The notes under the pieces were generated by a model. It saw nothing but the letters and a program-made list of their open reading frames with translations, ran no database searches and was not told the DNA's origin. Below are positions 57,870 to 64,000 of a stretch of 64,000 nt of DNA, piece after piece. The translations under genes and the position numbers were made by a program. The stretch is from Rhizomys pruinosus (lineage: Eukaryota > Chordata > Mammalia > Rodentia > Spalacidae). Location of the stretch: contig VZQC01004719.1 in assembly GCA_009823505.1 (NCBI GenBank), forward strand, positions 343,206 to 407,205, read 5' to 3'. Every line of letters begins with the position of its first letter. Within the stretch, counting starts at the first letter, position 1.

Positions 57870-58336
57870 TTAATATAATACTTTTATTGATGTTTTGTGT
57901 ATTTAATACATCATTTTTCAGTTCAATTTAGACATATTCCCTTTTCCCTTCCCCCCACCTCACCCCAGCTCATGCATTCTGCCATACATGTCCTACATCT
58001 TTCTCTCAATCTTTTTCAAGTTTTTCTCTGTAGAGATTTATGGTTTTGGGCAGAATTTAATTGTACCAATACATGTTGTTGTTGCTCCCTCCCATTTGTA
58101 TTGCTCCTAAATATGCCTATATAAAGGTCATATATATACTAGAATTATGTCCTCCAGGAATAAACTGTATGTTAACTCCAAAATATGTTTAAGCATTCAC
58201 ATTTTTCCCTTTAATTTTATATTTCTCTAAAATATGAATGTATACCTTCCCCCATATATGTTAATTACTATGTCTGAAAGTATGTGGTAAGCTAATTCTA
58301 GGGCCCAATTAAGAGATTTACATGTATATTATTATA

Positions 58337-58340
<4 letters not shown>
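57870..58340 (-). mobile_element. L1 3' UTR fragment
   Basis: TTTTATTGATGTTTTGTGTATTTAATACATC followed by CCCTTCCCCCCACCTC is the antisense L1 3' end, as at 46155-46240. A 75-codon frame in it is a shadow. Confidence 0.75.
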
Positions 58341-58345
<5 letters not shown>

Positions 58346-58371
<26 letters not shown>

Positions 58372-58525
58372 TTTTTGGTCTTTTCAAGACAGGGTCTCCC
58401 TGTAGCTCCAGCTGTCCTGGAACTCACTCCAAAGACCAGGCTGGACTGACTTGAACTCACAAAGATCCACCTGCTTCTGCCTCCCTAGTGCTAGGATTAA
58501 AGGAGTGCACCACCATGCCTCGCCT
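58346..58525 (-). mobile_element. B1 SINE
   Basis: T-run, GGTCTTTTCAAGACAGGGTCTC, then CTAGTGCTAGGATTAAAGG and CACCACCATGCCTCGCC. An extra ~10 bases occur near GGCTGGACTGACTTGAACTC. Confidence 0.92.
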
Positions 58526-58542
58526 ATATTTTTTACTTTTAG

Positions 58543-58720
58543 AAATGATATTTATGTGTGTGCACGGGGGAGGGGTGCATTCCTCAGCTCACATGTGGAG
58601 GTTGGAGGACAACTTGATGGAATAGGTTCTCTTTTTCCACCTTGTGGTTCCTGGAGATTGAACTGAAGTCTTCATGATTGGCAACAAGGCCTTTACCCAC
58701 TAAACTGTCTTGTCATAGCT
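58543..58720 (-). mobile_element. B3-type SINE
   Basis: GTGGAGGTTGGAGGACAACTTGATGG and CCTTTACCCACTAAACTGTCTTGTC. Confidence 0.75.
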
Positions 58721-59091
58721 CTTTATATGTTTTATGCATTAAAGATAATGATTGTAAGTTGCTTTTCATGTTACATTGGTGGATAATGGATATTATTATT
58801 TGTATATTTTTCTTCTTTTACTATTTACTTTTCAGTGAAATGTGTTCCAAAGTTATAAAGCAATTGTTCAAAGTTCCATCTCTATGTAACATGTTTTTAC
58901 CTTTGATGAGAACAGAGGAAAAAAAAAACTTTTTAAGTGTAAGGACTTGTTCAAAGGATCCTACCTAGCCTGGTCAAAGGCAGAGCCAAGTACTCATGAC
59001 CCTGAGAATTTCTTGGTCCTTGCTGATGAACGATACACTTTCATATGCAATTTACTCTATATATTACATTTTACCAAATATTTTACCATAT
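58721..59091. other. No gene or repeat recognised
   Basis: AT-rich; nothing identifiable. Confidence 0.4.
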
Positions 59092-59203
59092 TTCTTGAGA
59101 TAGGGTCTTATTATTCAGACTAGTCTGGCCTGAACTTCTTGATCCATCTCCTTCCATTGCCTCGTGCTAGGATTCTAGGCATCCCCCACTTGCCTGGCTA
59201 GTA
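59092..59203 (-). mobile_element. Old B1/PB1 SINE
   Basis: CTTGAGATAGGGTCTTATTATTCAG...GTGCTAGGATTCTAGGC then CTTGCCTGGC. Confidence 0.78.
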
Positions 59204-59344
59204 TGCTCTTCTAAGATATACTTTGGGAAGTTTTATAGTTTAAACACAAAGACTTTAATTCCTTGGAAAAAAATCTAAGACTTTTATATAAATGCTCTAC
59301 TAATCATTCTTAGGAATGCACACAGGATGGAGAAGGGCCTCTAT

Positions 59345-59515
59345 TGCAGCACAATATTACCTGGGTTTGAACCCTAGTTTTGTGCATAACAGATTTATGA
59401 CTATCATAAAAGTACTTAGTTACTTGGAGCGAAAGTTACCCAGCTACAACCTAAGTGAACAACACCTTTGCTCCTATGAGAATTAAATAACATGTGTAAA
59501 ACGCATTGAATAGAG
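59345..59515 (+). mobile_element. MIR, old
   Basis: CCTGGGTTTGAACCCTAGTTTTG, then ATGAGAATTAAATAACATGTGTAAAACGCATTGAA: MIR B-box region and 3' block in order. Confidence 0.75.
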
Positions 59516-59525
59516 ATGGGTATCC

Positions 59526-59790
59526 CTTCCTTCCTTCCCTTCCTTCCTTCCTTCCTTCCTTCCTTCCTTCCTTCCTTCCTTCCTTCCTTCCTTCCTTCCC
59601 TTCCTTCCTTCCTTCCCTCCTTCCTTCCTTCCTTCCTTCTTTCCTTCCTTTTTTCCTTCTTTCCTTCTTTCCTTCCTTTTTTCCTTCTTTCCTTCCTTCT
59701 TTCCTTCCTTCCTTCCTTCCTTCCTTCCTTCCTTCCTTCCTCCGTTCTTTTCTCTCTCTGTCTCTCTCTGTCTCTCTCTGTCTCTCTCTT
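59526..59790. repeat. (CCTT)n pyrimidine tract with CTCTGT end
   Basis: TTCC repeats with TTTTTCC variants to about 59742, then CTCTCTGT repeats to 59788. It generates artificial Pro/Ser/Phe ORFs (plus) and Lys/Arg/Glu/Gly ORFs (minus). Confidence 0.97.
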
Positions 59791-60085
59791 TATTGAATTT
59801 TGTGAATTTAATACATACTTTTTTCATTCAATCTTAATCACTTTCCTCCATTGGTACCCCCCAGCCCAGTGTTCATACTGTCTGTCATTTGCATTAGGGT
59901 CTATTGTGCCAAATTATTCTCCCTGGCCATTCCTCTGTGCCAGTTCATTCTCTGAGCTTCAGTCAGCCTCTCCAGAGTCCTTCTCTTAAAGAAGGCCAGT
60001 TCCTCCCCACCCAACCATAATCACACCTGCCAATATTTTCTATGATTGAGTTCTGCTGCTCATTTCTGCAGTTCCATGCTGCTAT
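59791..60085 (-). mobile_element. L1 3' UTR fragment, older type
   Basis: TATTGAATTTTGTGAATTTAATACATAC resembles the antisense L1 3' terminus. A C-rich 3' UTR-like segment follows. The pyrimidine tract next to it probably grew from its poly(A). Confidence 0.55.
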
Positions 60086-60233
60086 GTTTTTTTTTTTTTT
60101 TTTGGTCTTTTCAAGACAGGGTCTCCCTGTAGTCCAGCTATCCTGGAACTCACTCTGTAGAGCAGGCTGGCCTTGAACTCAGAAAGATACGCCTGCCTCT
60201 GCCTCCTGAGTGCTAGGATTCATGACCGGCTCC
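60086..60233 (-). mobile_element. B1 SINE
   Basis: T-run, GGTCTTTTCAAGACAGGGTCTC...GAGTGCTAGGATTCATGACCGG. TGCTGCTAT occurs on both sides as a short TSD. Confidence 0.92.
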
Positions 60234-60519
60234 TTGCTGCTATTTTATCTAGTTGAGCTTGCATGGGTCTTGCATATGCTGACACCAATGGTGTAGGTCC
60301 ATATTAGCAAGGACCCAAGAGCTTGTAGGATTCATTGCCATATGGTATTGCACCACTTTCTGGCTGTTACAAAGACTGTAAGAGCTAGAGATGGGTATTC
60401 TTATTGTTATTACTATGAAAACAGTTTAAAATTCTTTTGACTTGAGATTCAAGAATAGGTAGCAAAATTCTTAGTAGTAATTCTTTAATCTGAAGCTCAT
60501 TATCTTTTTGTAACATTTT

Positions 60520-60539
60520 AGAAAAGATTTATTTTTATT

Positions 60540-60577
<38 letters not shown>

Positions 60578-60757
60578 TATCTATATGGATGCTCATGTAC
60601 TTGTGGGTGCTTGTGGAGGATAGAAGAGGTTATCTGATCACCTGGAACTAGAGTTACAGGCAGCTGTGAGCCACCCGATGAGGGTTCTGGGAACTGAACT
60701 CCAGTCCTCTACAAGGGCAGCATGTGTACTTAATTGCTAGCTCATCTCTCCGGCGCC
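60520..60757 (-). mobile_element. B3/B2-type SINE with (TG)n in its tail
   Basis: TG repeats at 60543-60577, then ACCTGGAACTAGAGTTACAGGCAGC and GGTTCTGGGAACTGAACTCC. Confidence 0.85.
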
Positions 60758-61067
60758 CCCTCCCCGCTCCTGTAAGTTTTTAAAGATATTTGACCTAATT
60801 TTTAAATACAATTCTTTAGATTCTTATTAAGGATTTTAGACTTTTTACAATATTCTAAGTTTCTGTTAGGATCATTCTTCTATATTCTACCTCATTTTCT
60901 TTTTTGTGTCAGGGCTGATATTTTCTCCAGACCTTTTCCAGTTCTCTTTTGCTATGTCTAACATGTTATCAAATCAATTTGTTATACCTTCAATTTCAGT
61001 TACTGAACTTGTTGGTTTTCGAATTCTTTTTAAGGCTTTTTCTATGTGGTTTTGAGTCACCATCTGA
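60758..61067. other. No gene or repeat recognised
   Basis: T-rich; resembles weakly the antisense L1 ORF2 style of sequence but nothing firm. Confidence 0.3.
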
Positions 61068-62570
61068 TGTAATTTTATTTCTGTGGCTGTGATAAAATAA
61101 CTGACAGAAATCAACCTAGCAGAGAAGGGGTTTATTTCAGCTCATAATTCCAGGTTGCAGTCCATTGTTACAGGGAAGTCAAGGTAGCAGGATCTTGAAC
61201 CGGCTAGTTACACCACCTGCATAGTCAAGAGCAGAGAGAGAATGAGTGTATGCATTCCAGGTTGCAGTCCATTGTTACAGGGAAGTCAAGGTAGCAGGAC
61301 CTTGAACCGGCTAGTTACACCACCTGCATAGTCAAGAGCAGAGAGAGAATGAGTGTATGCATTCCAGGTTGCAGTCCATTGTTACAGGGAAGTCAAGGTA
61401 CCAGGACCTTGAACCGGCTAGTTACACCACCTGCATAGTCAAGAGCAGAGAGAGAATGAGTGTATGCATTCCAGGTTGCAGTCCATTGTTACAGGGAAGT
61501 CAAGGTACCAGGACCTTGAACCGGCTAGTTACACCACCTGCATAGTCAAGAGCAGAGAGAGAATGAGTGTATGCATTCCAGGTTGCAGTCCATTGTTACA
61601 GGGAAGTCAAGGTAGCAGGACCTTGAACCGGCTAGTTACACCACCTGCATAGTCAAGAGCAGAGAGAGAATGAGTGTATGCATTCCAGGTTGCAGTCCAT
61701 TGTTACAGGGAAGTCAAGGTAGCAGGACCTTGAACCGGCTAGTTACACCACCTGCATAGTCAAGAGCAGAGAGAGAATGAGTGTATGCATTCCAGGTTGC
61801 AGTCCATTGTTACAGGGAAGTCAAGGTAGCAGGACCTTGAACCGGCTAGTTACACCACCTGCATAGTCAAGAGCAGAGAGAGAATGAGTGTATGCATTCC
61901 AGGTTGCAGTCCATTGTTACAGGGAAGTCAAGGTAGCAGGACCTTGAACCGGCTAGTTACACCACCTGCATAGTCAAGAGCAGAGAGAGAATGAGTGTAT
62001 GCATTCCAGGTTGCAGTCCATTGTTACAGGGAAGTCAAGGTAGCAGGACCTTGAACCGGCTAGTTACACCACCTGCATAGTCAAGAGCAGAGAGAGAATG
62101 AGTGTATGCATTCCAGGTTGCAGTCCATTGTTACAGGGAAGTCAAGGTAGCAGGAGCTGGAACCGGCTAGTTACACCACCTGCATATTCAACAGCAGAGA
62201 GAGAATGAGTGTATGCATTCCAGGTTGCAGTCCATTGTTACAGGGAAGTCAAGGTACCAGGACCTTGAACCGGCTAGTTACACCACCTGCATAGTCAAGA
62301 GCAGAGAGAGAATGAGTGTATGCATGCATGCTTGCTGGGCTCGTGGCCCATTCTACACTTGCACAGCTCAGGATCCCCTGCCTAGGGAATAGTGCCGCTT
62401 ACAGTGGGCTGGGACTTCACACATCAAATAACAGTCAAGACAATCCTTTACTGACAGACCTGACTATAGGCCAACCTGATGTAGACAGTCTCTCACTAGG
62501 ACTCTCTATGTATGTGCTTCTAGAATGTGTCAAGATGACACAGCTTACTTAAAACCAACCATTACACTAT
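61068..62570 (+). mobile_element. Rodent DNA-transposon-like repeat with internal tandem expansion
   Basis: Left part: GGCTGTGATAAAATAACTGACAG and GGGGTTTATTTCAGCTCATAATTCC. Right part: GGATCCCCTGCCTAGGGAATAGTGCCGC, CAGTGGGCTGGGACTTC and GTGTCAAGATGACA...AACCAACCATTACAC. This is a recognisable rodent repeat body (URR1/hAT type, from memory) whose middle has been amplified into 107-bp copies. Confidence 0.65.
61150..62326. repeat. Minisatellite, eleven 107-bp copies
   Basis: CCAGGTTGCAGTCCATTG starts at 61150, 61257, 61364, 61471, 61578, 61685, 61792, 61899, 62006, 62113 and 62220, always 107 apart. Copies are almost identical. Copies 3, 4 and 11 have GGTACCAGG where the others have GGTAGCAGG. 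Copy 1 has a GATCTTG variant and copy 10 has several changes (GAGCTGG, ATATTCAACAGC). The unit is part of the surrounding transposon-like repeat. 107 is not a multiple of 3, so the frame shifts each copy. Confidence 0.97.
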
Positions 62571-63772
62571 CTAACTGTAGAGCAAGCTAGTCTTGAATTC
62601 TTGATGTACTACAAGGTGACTCAAATTGGAATCCTCCTGTCTGAGCTTCTCAAGTGTTGATATACTTAGGTAATTTTAGAATTTTTGTTCATTTCTCTTT
62701 CTTTAATTCTAAATTTCTGCTGATTTGCCCAACTTATATTGTGTTTTCTTTACAAGCATATTGCTAACATTTGAAACCATTTCTGTACTTAATAATTTCA
62801 AAATATGGATTTTCTTTAGACATGTTTCTATTCACTATTTTTCATTTGTTTTTGATATTGTGGTCATGTACTAAAGATAATTTTTGATGGAATGATAGCT
62901 AATGATGAATAAAGTTTGCTGATATTTGAGGTTCTAGATTATATTGTCTTCCTTGGGATGGACTTACTGTTGCTTTGGGAAAACTGTTAATGATTGAGAA
63001 CTATTTAGACAGAATTAATTCAGTTTTTTATAATAATAACACCATGCACAATTAGCTCTGGCTTCGACCCAAACTATTTAGGAATCTCATCTGAAACTCC
63101 GGTCCTTTTTTATGTTCTCTGAACCTCCATATTCTGTGCATGGAGTAAGTCTCCTTAGCTTTCCAGCCATGATTTTAGCTTATTTGCAGCTCACAGCTTT
63201 AAACCAGCAAATGCTTACTAGTGGAAAGGCGTGCTAAATACCAGCCTTATTCCTATATTTCCTTGGGGATGGAGTTCCACCTCCAAGTTCTTCTGCACAG
63301 CATCAAGTAAAAAATTTAAAATATTATAGCTAGCTTTCCTGAATCTTCTCCATGGGAGAATTGGTATGAAAACACCTGTCACTGTAGCCAGGCACAGAAA
63401 AGCAAAATGTTCTTTCTAGAGGACACCATGCACACGCTGCCAAACTCTTCTTTTTATTTCAAAAACCTACTTGGTTTTCCTTTGATCACCTCCCTCTCAA
63501 ATGCACAAGTAGGCTTTCACCCCTGCTTTCCATTTATAGCCCTTAACTCTTTACCCTCTGTTTTGTTTACTTATTTCAGAAAAAAAAAATCTTCACACAT
63601 ACTATTTAATATAGAAATTATAATGCCTTCAATTCAAATTGCTAACAGTAATGTTAGTGCTGGCTATTTTTACAAATATCAAATGATGAAAAAATCAGTC
63701 TTAACATGTAATTAGATATCAAGATTAAACATTATCACTAGTATATGAAGCCTGTTTAAATTATGAAAAGTC
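62571..63772. other. No gene or repeat recognised
   Basis: A 102-codon frame at 63407-63715 runs through AT-rich sequence and has no recognisable motif. Confidence 0.45.
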
Positions 63773-64000
63773 GGGCTGGAGAGATGGCCTAGCGGTTAAG
63801 AGCGCCGACCGCTCTTGCAGAGGACCTGGGTTCGATCCCCAGCACCCACATGGCGGCCGAGAGCCGCCTGAAACTCCAATTCCAGGAGAACTCCAGTTCC
63901 AGGGGAATCCTACACCCACTTCTGACCTCCGCGGCATTGCACGACACGGGTGCACAAACTTGCATGCAGACAGTACATTCGTACACATACAGAAATAAAT
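63773..64000 (+). mobile_element. Young B2 SINE with 17-bp duplication, cut by window end
   Basis: GGGCTGGAGAGATGGCCTAGCGGTT head with Pol III boxes, CpG-rich body (CCGACCGCTCTTGCAG, CGGCATTGCACGACACGGG) and doubled CTCCAATTCCAGGAGAA / CTCCAGTTCCAGGGGAA. The tail begins at the window edge. Confidence 0.95.

Noticed and set aside
59483..59989. Pro/Ser/Phe-rich and Lys/Arg/Glu/Gly-rich frames up to 157 codons
   Set aside because: Translation of the TTCC tract and L1 3' UTR.
61150..62326. Regular repeats that could look like a CRISPR array
   Set aside because: The whole 107-bp unit repeats without variable spacers, and the host is a mammal; this is a minisatellite.

Overview
The window is gene-poor, AT-rich nuclear DNA from a murid-like (muroid) rodent. 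The evidence is the repeat content: B1, B2, B3 and B4 SINEs, rodent-type L1 elements with roughly 200-bp promoter monomers, rodent-restricted medium-reiterated repeats, and a few mammal-wide MIR relics. The youngest B2 copies differ from the house mouse and rat consensus as I remember it: they keep a B3-like middle section and many carry a 17-bp internal duplication. That points to a muroid lineage other than Mus or Rattus, but I cannot name the species. I see no intact protein-coding gene, rRNA, functional tRNA, CRISPR array or bacterial or phage feature. One weak internal-exon candidate lies at 33986-34145.

Layout. 1-3627: 5' half of a minus-strand L1 (ORF2 endonuclease region, ORF1, GC-rich 5' UTR with two 200-bp monomers); the rest lies left of the window. 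3628-5661: no repeat recognised. 5662-7578: microsatellite and a dense, partly nested SINE cluster. 7838-12530: an old medium-reiterated repeat split by a 4.1-kb minus-strand noncoding retroelement that holds two diverged copies of a ~2.2-kb unit. 12531-18225: relics, a B2-B1 chimeric SINE, a MIR and rodent repeats. 18226-20905: plus-strand 5'-truncated L1 with B2 and B1 nested in ORF2. 20906-23325: another copy of the noncoding unit with a 5' inversion, then an L1 3' tail. 23326-35327: mostly unique DNA with scattered SINEs and L1 3' fragments. 35328-43060: B2-rich, several copies with near-perfect target-site duplications (TSDs). 43118-45930: two minus-strand solo-type LTRs and long pyrimidine tracts. 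46135-48640: a third unit copy (5'-inverted) and a second copy of the split repeat. 50245-51358: compact 5'-truncated L1 with a 14-bp TSD. 51373-57869: mostly unique DNA with a compound trinucleotide repeat. 57870-60757: L1 tails, B1/B3 and a TTCC tract. 61068-62570: a DNA-transposon-like repeat whose interior has expanded into eleven 107-bp tandem copies. 63773-64000: a young B2 cut by the window edge.

No genes act together here. The interest is in the retrotransposition record: twin-priming inversions, chimeric SINEs, a 62-bp palindrome and a young minisatellite. Family names are recalled from memory and edges are estimated by eye unless a TSD is quoted.
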